From positions 24,953 to 88,952 of the forward strand of contig DVOQ01000016.1 of NCBI GenBank assembly GCA_018713485.1: a DNA stretch of 64,000 nucleotides. Reading direction: 5' to 3'. This stretch comes from Candidatus Avisuccinivibrio pullicola (GTDB taxonomy: Bacteria; Pseudomonadota; Gammaproteobacteria; Enterobacterales; Succinivibrionaceae). Shown in pieces: positions 1 to 8,669 of this stretch. The notes under the pieces are model-generated. The model was not told where the DNA came from and did no database searches. It worked only from the letters and a program-made list of their open reading frames with translations. The translations under genes and the position numbers were made by a program. Each line of letters opens with the position of its first letter. Positions within the stretch are counted from its first letter, which is position 1.

Positions 1-474
1 CGCATGCGCCTGTTCGGTACCTTAACGACCAGCGTGCATACTTCGGAGGTGATGTTAAGTGTCGAGGGAGTTCCCCTGGAGCAAAAGGGCCATCTCATCT
101 CCGACGAACCCACGGTGGAAGAGAGTACCGGCACGGTGACGCTCCGGGCTATCATCACCAACGATCATCACTTTTTAATGCCAGGCATGACGGTGAGCGC
201 ACAGCTCATGCTAGGCGTCAATCCGCTCGCGAAAATCATTCCCGTCCGCGCCGTGCAGCGCGATCCCAAAGGACATACTTATGTCTTCGTGGTGAGTAGC
301 GATAACCGTGTCGAGAGACGGCGGGTAACCTTAGGCATGCTCACGGAGCAGGGCTTTGAGGTAGCGGAAGGTTTAGAGGAGGGCGAGGAGATCGTCGTGG
401 AGGGCCTGACGCTCTTAAAGGACGGCAGTCCCGTGCGTATCGTCAATCTCGTGGAAGAGGAAGGCGATGTTTAG
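1..474 (+). CDS. RND efflux membrane fusion protein, C-terminal part (truncated by window edge)
   Basis: The reading frame is open from base 1, so the gene starts upstream and only about 157 C-terminal residues are visible. They look like the beta-barrel and membrane-proximal domains of AcrA/MexA-type periplasmic adaptors: a segment around PGMTVSAQL, then IIPVRAVQRD, then a domain ending in EGLEEGEEIVVEGL. The ATG at position 4 of the ORF track is internal. The adaptor links an inner-membrane RND pump to an outer-membrane TolC-type channel. Its stop overlaps the start of the pump gene by 8 bp, so the two are translationally coupled. No TolC homologue is visible. The substrate cannot be deduced. 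Confidence 0.9.
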   Translation, partial: RMRLFGTLTTSVHTSEVMLSVEGVPLEQKGHLISDEPTVEESTGTVTLRAIITNDHHFLMPGMTVSAQLMLGVNPLAKIIPVRAVQRDPKGHTYVFVVSSDNRVERRRVTLGMLTEQGFEVAEGLEEGEEIVVEGLTLLKDGSPVRIVNLVEEEGDV

Positions 475-3400
475 CCGCTTCTTTATCGCCCGTCCCGTCC
501 TGACCGCCGTGGTGATCCTCATCACCCTGCTTTTAGGCCTGCTCTCCCTAATGCAGCTGGAGATCGCCCGCTACCCGAGCATTGCCCCGCCGGCGGTGAG
601 TATTTCGCTCTCCTATCCCGGGGCCTCGGCCTCCACTCTGGAGCATACCGTCTCCCAGGTAGTGGAGCAGCAGATGACGGGTCTTGATAACCTGCTTTAT
701 TTCCGTACGCGTGCCAATTCCGAAGGCCGCGTTTCCATGAACTTTTACTTTGATCCCTCGGTCAATCCCGACGTGGCGCAGATGCAGGTGCAAAACCGCC
801 TTGATACCATCATGTCCTCGCTGCCGGAGGCGGTGCAGCGCTCAGGGGCCAGGATCCGCAAGGTCTCGGATGACACTTTGCAGAATATTGCCTTTTACGC
901 CACGGACGGCTCGCTCTCCCAGGAGGACGTGGCCGATTTTTTAGCCTCGGTGGTACAGGATCCCCTAAGCCGTTTAAACGGCGTAGGCCAGGTGACCCTG
1001 CGCGGCTCGCAGTACGCTATCCGCATCTGGCTTAATCATCCCCGTCTTTATGAGTACGCCTTAAATCCCTCCGACGTGGTGGCGGCCATTGAAAAGCAGA
1101 ATCAGCAGGTGTCGGCCGGACAGTTAGGCGCGCTGCCTTCCGTGGAAAATCAGCCGCTTAACATCAATGTTAAGTCGCGGCAGCTTTTAGAGACGGTCAC
1201 GGACTTTGAGAACCTGCTTTTAAAGGTGGACAGCTCGGGGGCGGCAGTGTACTTAAAGGATGTCGCCACCGTGGAGATGGGGCGTGAGAATTACACGTAC
1301 TTTGGCAATTACAACGGCCGGCCTATGGCTGCCCTGCAGATTGAGCTCTCCGAAGGAGCTAACGCCGTGACCACGGCCGGGGCCATCGAGGAACTGCTCA
1401 GGCGTCTGCGGCCGCTCTTTCCCGATAAGCTCACTTACGCTTACGCTTACGATACCGTGCCCTTCGTCAAGGTCTCGCTTTACGAGGTGACGCAGACCTT
1501 AATCGAGGCTCTCCTCCTCGTTGCGCTGGTGCTCTATATCTTCCTGCGCTCCTTAAGAGCCATGCTTATCGTGGCCCTGACCGTGCCCGTGGTGCTCTCC
1601 GGCACGGTTTGCGTGCTCTTTTTCATGGGTTATTCCATCAATACCCTGACCATGTTCGCCATGGTGCTTGCCATTGGCCTGCTAGTCGATGACGCCATCG
1701 TGGTGGTGGAAAACATCACCCGCCTCGTAAGCGAAGAAGGTCTTTCCGTGCCTGCGGCGGCGGTACGCAGTATGCAGGAGATCGCTCCCGCGCTCATCGG
1801 CGTGGGTTTGGTGATCGCCGCTGTTTTTACCCCGATGGGCTTTTTCCCGGGGGCCGTGGGTAATATCTACAAGCAGTTTTCCGTGACCATCGTCGCGGCC
1901 ATGCTGCTTTCGGTGCTCACCGCCATCCTCGTAACGCCCAGTCTCTGCGCCCGGTTTTTAAAGGTAGCGGGCAAGGCGGATAAGCTCCCTGCGGATGGGG
2001 AATTTAAGGCAAGAAGCGTGTCCCGCTCTCCTTTCACGGCGCTCCTTAATCTCTTTGACGGCGGTTTCAGGAAAAGCCGCGAGCTGACGCTTAAGGCTGC
2101 CGCCTGTGCGGTGGAGCATTTAAAGCTTTCCTTTTTGACGATCCTGCTCTGTACGGTACTTTGCGGAGGTCTTTACGTCCTCATCCCCTCATCCTTTCTG
2201 CCCGTTGAGGATCAGAGCGTGCTTTCCGCGCGCATCGTCATGCCGCCCGGCACCACGCAGGAGGTGACGGCGAAGGTGGCCCTCGATATTGAGGATTATT
2301 TCCGCACCTCTGAAAAGGAATACGTGGAAGGAGTGATGCTTTCCCTGGGCACCGGGGGCGGTTCGGCATCCGGTCAGGCCACGGCGCAGCTTAACATCCG
2401 TCTGAAGCACTGGGACGAGCGCGTCAGTGAGGAGAGCTCGGCGCAGGCTATCTTAAGGCGTGCCAAGGCCCGCTTTGATAATGTGCCGGACGCCAAGATC
2501 AATTTCTCGCTGCCGGCCTCGGTACGGGGACTGGGCTCATCTTCGGGCTTTGACGTCTACGTGCAGAACGTCAACGGCCATGATCACGCGCAGTTCCTAA
2601 GTGACGTGCAGGAGATCGTGCAGCGGGCCAATGACAGCGTGCGGCTTTTCAACGTGCGCTACGAGGTACAGGACGACGCTCCCGAGCTTATCGTCTCCAT
2701 GGACGATCTCAAAGCCGGCCAGTACGGGGTGGATTTAGACACGCTCAATGAGAACCTGGAGATCGCGTGGGGAGGTAAGTACGTCAATGATTTTGTCGAT
2801 CGCGGACGCATCAAATCCGTTTACGTGCAGTCCGCGCCTGAGTTCCGCTCGCTGCCTTCCGATCTCAATTCCCTGTATTTAAGAAACGCTCAGGGACAAA
2901 TGGTCAGCGCGGGAGCCATCGTTACTACCTCCTATGACTACGGCCCTAAGCAGTTAGAGCGCTTTAACGGCGTGGCGGCGATCGGCGTGACGGGCGATCC
3001 CGCCCCCGGAGTGAGTTCAGGTGAGGCGATGGCCGAAATTGCCCGCATTATCAATGCCCATCCGGGCAATTACGGTTACGCCTGGTCGGGCAGTTCCTAT
3101 CAGGAGCAGACCTCGGGACAGCTTTTGCCCCTGCTCTTTTCCGTTTCCGCGCTCATCGTGTTCCTGTGTCTTGCCGCTCTCTATGAATCGTGGTCCATCC
3201 CTCTGTCCGTGATTCTGATCCTGCCTCTTGGCGTGCTGGGCGCTCTGGGAGCCATTTACCTGCGCTCGCTGACCTTTGACGTGTATTTGCAGGTGGGACT
3301 TCTGACCACGGGAGGCCTTGCCGCCAAGAACGCCATTCTCATCGTGGAGTATGCCGCCTCTTTCCATCACTCGGGCATGAGTCTTAAGGACAGCGCGCTT

Positions 3401-3649
3401 CTCGCCTTAAGGCAGCGCTTCCGTCCCATCATCATGACTTCGGTGGCCTTTTTGCTGGGCGTTCTGCCGCTGGCCACCGCCACGGGCGCAGGAGCGGCCT
3501 CACAGCAGTCCATCGGCACGGGCGTGCTGGGAGGAACCCTTATGGCGACGGTCTTAGGCGTTATTCTCGTACCCGCCTTCTTCGTGATGGTGGGGCGTCT
3601 CTTTGATAAATCAGCAGATGGGTCGGGTACAGCCTCTAAGGAGCTCTGA
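467..3649 (+). CDS. RND (HAE1/AcrB-type) multidrug efflux transporter
   Basis: At 1060 residues this is a typical length for hydrophobe/amphiphile RND pumps, which exchange protons for drugs in the inner membrane as trimers. It opens with the family signature FFIARPVLTAVV (first membrane helix). A second helix bundle begins near residue 335. The proton-relay aspartate pair is present in GLLVDDAIVVVENI (about residue 405), and the matching lysine is in GGLAAKNAILIVEYA near residue 950. Two large periplasmic loops fall where expected. The start ATG follows GAGGAAGG inside the end of the adaptor gene, and the stop overlaps the next start (TGATG). It is intact. Drug specificity and the outer-membrane partner are unknown. 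Confidence 0.95.
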   Translation: MFSRFFIARPVLTAVVILITLLLGLLSLMQLEIARYPSIAPPAVSISLSYPGASASTLEHTVSQVVEQQMTGLDNLLYFRTRANSEGRVSMNFYFDPSVNPDVAQMQVQNRLDTIMSSLPEAVQRSGARIRKVSDDTLQNIAFYATDGSLSQEDVADFLASVVQDPLSRLNGVGQVTLRGSQYAIRIWLNHPRLYEYALNPSDVVAAIEKQNQQVSAGQLGALPSVENQPLNINVKSRQLLETVTDFENLLLKVDSSGAAVYLKDVATVEMGRENYTYFGNYNGRPMAALQIELSEGANAVTTAGAIEELLRRLRPLFPDKLTYAYAYDTVPFVKVSLYEVTQTLIEALLLVALVLYIFLRSLRAMLIVALTVPVVLSGTVCVLFFMGYSINTLTMFAMVLAIGLLVDDAIVVVENITRLVSEEGLSVPAAAVRSMQEIAPALIGVGLVIAAVFTPMGFFPGAVGNIYKQFSVTIVAAMLLSVLTAILVTPSLCARFLKVAGKADKLPADGEFKARSVSRSPFTALLNLFDGGFRKSRELTLKAAACAVEHLKLSFLTILLCTVLCGGLYVLIPSSFLPVEDQSVLSARIVMPPGTTQEVTAKVALDIEDYFRTSEKEYVEGVMLSLGTGGGSASGQATAQLNIRLKHWDERVSEESSAQAILRRAKARFDNVPDAKINFSLPASVRGLGSSSGFDVYVQNVNGHDHAQFLSDVQEIVQRANDSVRLFNVRYEVQDDAPELIVSMDDLKAGQYGVDLDTLNENLEIAWGGKYVNDFVDRGRIKSVYVQSAPEFRSLPSDLNSLYLRNAQGQMVSAGAIVTTSYDYGPKQLERFNGVAAIGVTGDPAPGVSSGEAMAEIARIINAHPGNYGYAWSGSSYQEQTSGQLLPLLFSVSALIVFLCLAALYESWSIPLSVILILPLGVLGALGAIYLRSLTFDVYLQVGLLTTGGLAAKNAILIVEYAASFHHSGMSLKDSALLALRQRFRPIIMTSVAFLLGVLPLATATGAGAASQQSIGTGVLGGTLMATVLGVILVPAFFVMVGRLFDKSADGSGTASKEL

Positions 3650-4179
3650 TGGTTCAGCATGTCATTGTGAAAGGTCCTTCCCCTGAGTATAAGCGGCTCT
3701 TTGACAGAGAGGCGCATCTGCTGCACGCCATTCTGGGAACGCATCTTACGGGGATCTTCCATATCGGATCCACGGCGGTGCCGCATCTTTACGCCAAACC
3801 AGTTATCGACATCCTGATTGCCGTGGATACGCTTAAGGCTGCAGATGTGCGGCAGGGCATTTTTGAGAAGGCAGGTTACGAGTACCTGGGAGAGTTCGGG
3901 ATCGAGGGGCGGCGCTATTTAAGAAAGGGCGGCGATGAGCGGACCCATCAGGTACATATCTTTGACCGCGCTGATCGCCTGAATATTGATCGCCATTTAG
4001 CGGTGCGCGACTATCTCATCCGTCATCCCGAGATGCGTGACGCCTATGGTCTCCTGAAGTGCGATCTCGCCCTGCGCTTTCCTCTGGACATCGCCGCTTA
4101 CTGCGAGGGCAAGGCGGAGTTTATGCAGGAGCTGGAAAAGAGGGCTCTGGAGGAATTCAGAGGCGGCTATAGTTATTAA
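3649..4179 (+). CDS. GrpB/UPF0157 family nucleotidyltransferase-fold protein
   Basis: A 176-residue protein matching the GrpB (UPF0157) family of the nucleotidyltransferase superfamily. It shows the hallmark segment HIGSTAVPHLYAKPVIDILI, with the GST motif and the following aspartate that in this fold coordinate a metal. The C-terminal half (DYLIRHPEMRDAYGLLK) is also typical. The biochemical substrate of the family is not established. The start overlaps the stop of the RND pump gene, so it is probably co-transcribed with the efflux genes, but nothing shows a role in efflux. Length is normal for the family. Confidence 0.85.
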   Translation: MVQHVIVKGPSPEYKRLFDREAHLLHAILGTHLTGIFHIGSTAVPHLYAKPVIDILIAVDTLKAADVRQGIFEKAGYEYLGEFGIEGRRYLRKGGDERTHQVHIFDRADRLNIDRHLAVRDYLIRHPEMRDAYGLLKCDLALRFPLDIAAYCEGKAEFMQELEKRALEEFRGGYSY

Positions 4180-4207
4180 GCTGACAGTACACACAGAGAG
4201 GACATCC

Positions 4208-4792
4208 ATGTTTAAGATTTTTCTGACCGTCACGGCCCTGATCCTTTGCCAGGGATTAGTACATGCCGCTCCGGCACAGTTAAACGCCCCTTCTGCCGGA
4301 CGTCCGCTGCTTAAGGCCTTTACTTTTGGTAAGGGACAGTACAGTGCTTCCTTAAAGCGCCTGCAGACCACTGCCTGCAGACCCGTTAAGGCCGGCAGTG
4401 CGGTGCGTTTTGACGGCTCCTGTTTAGGACTTGCCGGAGATCCGGAGGTGGTGGCTGACGGCGTGCCCTCCTCGGATATCCTCTTTGATCTTACCCTGAG
4501 CTTTAAGGATGAGACGTTTTTTGAGGATTACGCTAAGGCACTTAAGGCCCGTTACGGAGAGCCCACGGGAGAGGTAAAGACCTACTTTGCAGGCGAGACT
4601 CTGGTGTGGCAGGGAGAGGAGCTCTTTGTTGAGCTCTCCGCTCCTTTTAATATCGGCGGGAAGATGACCTTGCGCTATGCCGATCCGGAGTTCACCGCTC
4701 TCTATGAGCAGATGCGCATGGCAAGACGGGAGCAGGGACGCAAAGACGCCGCGCCGGTAAATACCGGGGCGGCTCTTGAGGATCTGCTGTAA
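4208..4792 (+). CDS. Secreted/periplasmic protein of unknown function
   Basis: A 194-residue protein not recognised. Residues 1-21 form a clear Sec signal peptide (MFKIFLTVTALILCQGLVHA, cleavage after HAA likely) without a lipobox cysteine, so the mature form is predicted periplasmic. Two cysteines (TTACRPV and GSCLGL), about 16 residues apart, could form a disulfide. The C-terminal 25 residues are charged and probably flexible. The start is preceded by GAGAGGACATCC, giving a usable ribosome-binding site. It follows the GrpB gene by 28 bp and may be the last gene of the efflux operon before the shared terminator. Confidence 0.7.
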   Translation: MFKIFLTVTALILCQGLVHAAPAQLNAPSAGRPLLKAFTFGKGQYSASLKRLQTTACRPVKAGSAVRFDGSCLGLAGDPEVVADGVPSSDILFDLTLSFKDETFFEDYAKALKARYGEPTGEVKTYFAGETLVWQGEELFVELSAPFNIGGKMTLRYADPEFTALYEQMRMARREQGRKDAAPVNTGAALEDLL

Positions 4793-4814
4793 GGACGCAC
4801 CTTGCGGGGCGCTC

Positions 4815-4856
4815 TTAAAGGTCAGGGAGGGGACAGGTCTGCCCCCTGGCCTTTAA
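4815..4856. terminator. Convergent, probably bidirectional terminator hairpin
   Basis: A 13-bp stem (TTAAAGGTCAGGG paired with CCCTGGCCTTTAA, one G:T wobble) lies between the plus-strand secreted-protein gene and the minus-strand metal-ATPase operon. The A/T-rich outer arms suit termination from either side, although there is no long U-tract. Confidence 0.6.
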
Positions 4857-4857
4857 G

Positions 4858-5088
4858 CTAACGGCGGCCGCGGCGCAGCATCATGCCCGCAGCGCCCATG
4901 GCACCAACCGTGCCCAGGGTCCTGCCGGTAAGCAGTTTGCGGGCAGAGTCGCTTTTGGCTACTTTGCCGATACTCTCCGCCAGTTCATCCAGACCTAAAT
5001 TCTTTTCCTTGCAGTAGCGGTAGCCTAATACCCCCACCACCACGCCGGCGGCGAAGACGGCACCGTAAGTTAACAGGCTTTTATTCAC
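4858..5088 (-). CDS. Small membrane-anchored protein of the P1B-ATPase operon (76 aa)
   Basis: A 76-residue basic protein. It has one glycine/valine-rich membrane segment at residues 7-23 (YGAVFAAGVVVGVLGYRY), a short charged region, and a second Gly/Met-rich hydrophobic stretch near the end (GTVGAMGAAGMML), finishing RRGRR. It is the fifth and last gene of the operon, 8 bp after the previous stop. Small one-helix proteins of the DUF1490/PacL and DUF6110 kind accompany P-type metal ATPases in Actinobacteria and Firmicutes. The position and topology here are similar, but I see no firm sequence match, so a role as ATPase partner or scaffold is inference. Confidence 0.7.
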   Translation of the reverse strand: MNKSLLTYGAVFAAGVVVGVLGYRYCKEKNLGLDELAESIGKVAKSDSARKLLTGRTLGTVGAMGAAGMMLRRGRR

Positions 5089-5096
5089 GTCTGCTC

Positions 5097-5375
5097 CTAC
5101 TGGCCGTTTGCCGGGGTAGAGTAACGGGACTGATACTCGGCGATGAGATCTTCAAGGCGCTCCTTCTGGGCCATGAGCTCCTCTAAACTGAGTTCGTCCT
5201 TAGCTCCCTCAGCGGGAGCGGCGGCTGCGCCTTCCTCAGCGGGACCGTCTTTAAAGAAACCGGCCTTATTGAGGCGTTCCCCGATTTCGTCTTTGTGCTC
5301 GTTATAGAACTTAAAGCCTAAGGCACCGACGGCGGCACCGGCTAAAAAACCAATGAGCAGATTTTTGTCAAACAT
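5097..5375 (-). CDS. Small membrane-anchored coiled-coil protein of the P1B-ATPase operon (92 aa)
   Basis: A 92-residue protein with an N-terminal glycine-zipper membrane segment (LLIGFLAGAAVGALGFKF, residues 6-23), an acidic, Ala/Pro-rich linker, and a C-terminal amphipathic helix (SLEELMAQKERLEDLIAEYQ, about residues 63-82) of coiled-coil character. It reads like a YtxH-type or PacL-type small anchor. There are no cysteines or His clusters, so it is unlikely to bind metal itself. It lies between the ATPase gene (14 bp) and the other small membrane gene (8 bp), in the same orientation, so the products probably act in one membrane complex. That is inference from context. Confidence 0.7.
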   Translation of the reverse strand: MFDKNLLIGFLAGAAVGALGFKFYNEHKDEIGERLNKAGFFKDGPAEEGAAAAPAEGAKDELSLEELMAQKERLEDLIAEYQSRYSTPANGQ

Positions 5376-5389
5376 GTATGGCTCCTTAA

Positions 5390-7534
5390 TTAACGGCGTG
5401 AGCGCACGTTTTTCGGTAACAGCACGCGCACGGAATTGGCAACCACCCCGAGGGTGGAGGCATTATGCACCACCGAGGCTACGAGCGGATTGATGACTCC
5501 GAGGGCTCCCAGGGTCATGGCCGCCGTATTGACGAGGATGGTGACGGTGAAATTCTGATGGACAAGACGCATGGTATCACGGCTTAATTCGATAAAGCGC
5601 GGCAGCTTTAAGGGATCTTCGGAGCTTATCGTGACGTCCGCCGTTTCCATGGCGGTGTCGGTACAGCCCTTGCCCATGGCGACGCCGATGGAGGCGTAGG
5701 CGAGGGCGGGAGCATCGTTAATGCCGTCTCCGACCATGAGTACCGTACCCACATCCTGTTTCTGCGAGACGATCTGTGCCTTATCCTCGGGCAGCACCTC
5801 GGCCTTGTAACCGTCGAGATTAAGCGACGAAGCGATGTCGCGGGCGGTCTTCTCGTTGTCTCCTGTCAGCATGATGATCTCCTCCACGCCTAAATGACGC
5901 AGACGGTTCACCGCGCGCTTGAACAGCGGACGTACCGGATCGGCCACCTCGATGATCCCGGCAAGGCGCCCCTGATGGGCAACATAGATAAGCGAACCGC
6001 TTTCGGCTTTACGCACCGGCGTAAGGTCAAGATCCGTGACCTGTCTTTCCTGCATAAACTTTAAGGAACCCACGAGAGTTAATCCGCCCTCGCAGCCCTC
6101 AAAGGGGCAGAGCTCCCCTTCCATGCCGCGGGCCATGACGGTGCGCGTGTCGTAATGGTTAGGCAGGGTGAGACCGCGCTCTCTGGCCTCATCGAGAATG
6201 GCCATGGCCATGGGATGGGTCGAATGCACCTCGGTGCCTCCGGCAAGCTTCAGCAGCAGTTCCTCGCTGTAGCCAGGCGCGCAGGTCAGGGAGGTGATCG
6301 CGGGACGGCCGCGTGTGATGGTGCCGGTCTTGTCAAGAATGACGGTATCGATGGCCGCGGCACTCTCAATGAAGCTGCCGCCCTTGACTAAAATACCCTC
6401 GCGGGCGGCCCTGGAGATCGCCGCGGACATGGCCGTGGCGGTGGAGAGCTTTAAGCCGCACGAGAAATCAATAAAGAGCATGTTGAGTACGCGCTGCAGA
6501 TCCCGCGTGGCGAGGTATACCGCGGCCGCGGCGATAAAGGACACGGGCACGAGCGAGGTGGCCATGCGGTCGGCGTACTGCTGAATGGGCGCACGGCGGT
6601 TCTGCGCGTTCTCCACCATGTGCACGATGCGCGAGAGGGAGGTGTCATCGCCGACGCGTTCGACCGTGACCTCGATTTCACCTAAACGGATGGTGCTGCC
6701 GGCGTAGACCTTATCTCCCACGCCCTTAGTGGCGGGCACCGACTCGCCGGTGATGGCAGCCTCGTCCACGGCCGCCTCTCCATGGCAGACCACGCCGTCA
6801 ACGCAGATCTTCTCGCCGGTGTGCACGGCTACCTTCATGCCCACGCTGACCTTTTCAATGGGGACGCGCACCTCGGTGCCGTCCTCACGGGTCACCCAGA
6901 CTTCCTGCTCGTTAAGCCCCACCAGATCCTGAATGTTCTGACGGGCTTTCTGCGCGGCGAGAATGGTCAGGGTCTCGGCGAAATTGGAGAGGGCTAAAAG
7001 CGAGAGCGAGGACTCCGGCCTGCCTGCGGCAATGGAGGAGAGCACCGCCGTAACTGTCAGCGTATCGGCGTTCGGGCGTCGCTCTTTCACAGCTCCCATG
7101 AGACCTTCCTTCACTAGCCCTGCGCTCAGGCTGAGAACGCTCAGGTGGCGCAGCAGGGCTGTCGAGGCGTAAAGGGTGGGGTTCACGCGCTTCAGGAGGG
7201 CGAAGGCGACAAAGGCGGCGATGGAGGCCAGAGCCTGACGCTTGTGACGGTCAAGCTGCGCCTTAACGTCGCCGGGCGTGGCACTTTCCTTCTTCCTTAT
7301 CAGAGTGCCGGCACTGCTTACCGTCTCCATGGAGGAGGCAAAGAGGGCTCTGCCCAGGTTTCTGCTCACTAATAAAGTTGCCCTGAGGTAGCTTAAGCCG
7401 TTCACGGTAAGCTTTAATGACGTGCCTGCAATGCAGGCGGAAATCACGCCTTTCTCACGGCGCAGGCGCGCCTCCAGCAGAGCGCTTTGCGTATAGGAAG
7501 GAGCGCTCAGAAGCGGATAGGTAAAGTTTTGCAT
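5390..7534 (-). CDS. P1B-type heavy-metal-translocating P-type ATPase with SCG membrane motif
   Basis: A 714-residue P-type ATPase. Visible hallmarks are the actuator loop AITGESVPAT, the phosphorylation site DKTGTITRGRP, the heavy-metal HP dipeptide (VHSTHPMAM) and the hinge GDGINDAPA. The membrane metal-site motif that reads CPC in copper and zinc pumps is FSCGLKLSTATA, so the first CPx cysteine-proline is not conserved. Residues 20-50 look like a degenerate HMA domain without CxxC. ATPases of this class commonly sit beside HMA_2 proteins, as here. The pump would move a transition metal across the inner membrane at ATP cost; metal and direction are not certain. It is the third gene of a tight five-gene operon. 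Confidence 0.9.
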   Translation of the reverse strand: MQNFTYPLLSAPSYTQSALLEARLRREKGVISACIAGTSLKLTVNGLSYLRATLLVSRNLGRALFASSMETVSSAGTLIRKKESATPGDVKAQLDRHKRQALASIAAFVAFALLKRVNPTLYASTALLRHLSVLSLSAGLVKEGLMGAVKERRPNADTLTVTAVLSSIAAGRPESSLSLLALSNFAETLTILAAQKARQNIQDLVGLNEQEVWVTREDGTEVRVPIEKVSVGMKVAVHTGEKICVDGVVCHGEAAVDEAAITGESVPATKGVGDKVYAGSTIRLGEIEVTVERVGDDTSLSRIVHMVENAQNRRAPIQQYADRMATSLVPVSFIAAAAVYLATRDLQRVLNMLFIDFSCGLKLSTATAMSAAISRAAREGILVKGGSFIESAAAIDTVILDKTGTITRGRPAITSLTCAPGYSEELLLKLAGGTEVHSTHPMAMAILDEARERGLTLPNHYDTRTVMARGMEGELCPFEGCEGGLTLVGSLKFMQERQVTDLDLTPVRKAESGSLIYVAHQGRLAGIIEVADPVRPLFKRAVNRLRHLGVEEIIMLTGDNEKTARDIASSLNLDGYKAEVLPEDKAQIVSQKQDVGTVLMVGDGINDAPALAYASIGVAMGKGCTDTAMETADVTISSEDPLKLPRFIELSRDTMRLVHQNFTVTILVNTAAMTLGALGVINPLVASVVHNASTLGVVANSVRVLLPKNVRSRR

Positions 7535-7542
7535 ACAGCCTC

Positions 7543-8208
7543 TTAACGGTTTTTACCGTTATCCTGAAGGTTATCTTTTACTCCCTTAAGGGGATCGGGA
7601 CGCGAGAAGAGCGAGGCCTTCACCGTGCCCTCGTTTAAAGTACGGAATTTACGGTGGGTCTGACGCAGTAAGAGCGCCACGCCCCACCAGAAAAGCTGTG
7701 GTCCCGAGGGACGCTCTCCGCGCAGCACGCGGGAAACGCCGTAGGCGATGAGAGCCAGTCCCGCGATACGGCTTACAAAGACCGGCTCGGAATGATTTAA
7801 AAAGGACGCCATGCCGTCTTTTAAGCGGCGGGCGCTGTCATTGAGGTTCTCACCCATCTCAATTAAGGAGCGGGGCAGGAGGCTTTCCTCCTGCTGCGCG
7901 TGACGTCCTGAGAGCTCGTGGGAGAGCGTGTCAAACAGCGCGTCCATGACGCTTTCTTCCTGGGAATAGGTGACGGTAAGCGAGCCCGTGACGGGATTAG
8001 CGTTCACGGAAGAGATGAGAGGAAAATCGCGCAGGGCCCCGGTTACCGCCTCGCAGAGCGCCGGATCGCCTTTTAATGCCTGACAGGTATAGCGGCGGCG
8101 TCCTTTAATGCGGTGGGCGATGATGAGTACGTCAGGTGAGCCCTCAAAAAGCGAGCGCACGAAACCTCCGGCCTTAAGGCCCAGGGAAAAGGGAGTGAGT
8201 GCGGCCAT
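7543..8208 (-). CDS. HMA_2-domain membrane protein (metal-ATPase accessory)
   Basis: A 221-residue protein. Residues about 25-85 form an HMA_2-like ferredoxin-fold unit (IAHRIKGRRRYTCQAL ... VNANPVTGSLTVTY) that lacks the CxxC metal-binding pair of classical HMA domains. A hydrophobic region at about 150-185 (VSRIAGLALIAYGVSRVL, then LFWWGVALLL) suggests one or two membrane helices. The C-terminus is basic. It is the second gene of the operon, 8 bp before the ATPase. Known HMA_2 proteins are almost always linked to this ATPase class, so a role as docking or regulatory subunit is likely but unproven. Confidence 0.8.
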   Translation of the reverse strand: MAALTPFSLGLKAGGFVRSLFEGSPDVLIIAHRIKGRRRYTCQALKGDPALCEAVTGALRDFPLISSVNANPVTGSLTVTYSQEESVMDALFDTLSHELSGRHAQQEESLLPRSLIEMGENLNDSARRLKDGMASFLNHSEPVFVSRIAGLALIAYGVSRVLRGERPSGPQLFWWGVALLLRQTHRKFRTLNEGTVKASLFSRPDPLKGVKDNLQDNGKNR

Positions 8209-8210
8209 GT

Positions 8211-8525
8211 TCAGTGTCCTTGTGCAAGATAGCGCTCCCTGGCCTTTTTAAGCATGAGCCCCGGCAGTGAGGCGGGGTCAAGGGCAGATAGCGCATAATA
8301 AACGGTGACAGATCCGGTTACGGGGTTAATGCTGAAGGATCTGACCGCCTTAAGCGAGCTTAAGGCTTCTTCAAGAGAGGCTCGGGTGTCTGCCTCATGC
8401 TTTAAACGCGGCCAGAGAAGGCGGATCCGGCAGGGATCCGTGTTCTCGATAAGGTGCATGACGGTCATCTCGTTAAGAGCCGTCTCCGCCTTTAATTTAA
8501 GCCACGCATCCTGAAGCCACGCCAC
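8211..8525 (-). CDS. Small HMA_2-domain protein, first gene of metal-ATPase operon
   Basis: A 104-residue protein of HMA_2 type: a beta strand (RIRLLWPRL), a helix (DTRASLEEALSSL) and the repeating motif SINPVTGSVTVYY, which is nearly identical to NANPVTGSLTVTY in the next gene. There is no CxxC and no membrane helix. It is cytoplasmic and presumably a paralogue of the HMA_2 half of its neighbour. The start is GTG at base 8525, chosen because AAAGGAG lies 7 to 8 bases upstream. It precedes the next gene by 2 bp. The promoter and metal-box-like palindromes lie just upstream. Confidence 0.75.
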   Translation of the reverse strand: MAWLQDAWLKLKAETALNEMTVMHLIENTDPCRIRLLWPRLKHEADTRASLEEALSSLKAVRSFSINPVTGSVTVYYALSALDPASLPGLMLKKARERYLAQGH

Positions 8526-8541
8526 GCTTAAGCTCCTTTAA

Positions 8542-8560
8542 TTAGCCTTGACTAACTTAA
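8542..8560. promoter_or_regulatory. DtxR/IdeR-like box 1 upstream of metal-ATPase operon
   Basis: TTAGCCTTGACTAACTTAA matches the classical DtxR consensus TTAGGTTAGCCTAACCTAA at 14 of 19 positions. It lies between the predicted transcription start and the GTG of the first operon gene, a position that would suit repression. Confidence 0.5.
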
Positions 8561-8571
8561 ATTTAAGTTAG
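8552..8571. repeat. Perfect 20-bp palindrome in the 5' leader of the metal-ATPase operon
   Basis: CTAACTTAAATTTAAGTTAG is exactly self-complementary. It is made by the facing half-sites of boxes 1 and 2, whose centres are 21 bp (two helical turns) apart. Confidence 0.85.
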
Positions 8572-8581
8572 CCTACAGTAA
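8563..8581. promoter_or_regulatory. DtxR/IdeR-like box 2 upstream of metal-ATPase operon
   Basis: TTAAGTTAGCCTACAGTAA matches the DtxR consensus at 15 of 19 positions, including the core GTTAGCCTA. It lies downstream of the -10 element. Confidence 0.5.
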
Positions 8582-8607
8582 CCTTGAAAGAATATTAAAC
8601 CGCGTGC

Positions 8608-8613
8608 ATTATA
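8608..8613 (-). promoter_or_regulatory. Promoter -10 (TATAAT) of metal-ATPase operon
   Basis: On the minus strand the sequence reads GCGCTATAATGCACG, a consensus -10 hexamer about 85 bases upstream of the GTG start of the first operon gene. A weak TTGCAT lies 19 bp further upstream as a possible -35. Confidence 0.6.
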
Positions 8614-8669
8614 GCGCATTGCCGGAAGGGTGATGCAAGCGCCTTAAAAGTGCGCACCGCTTGGAAAAG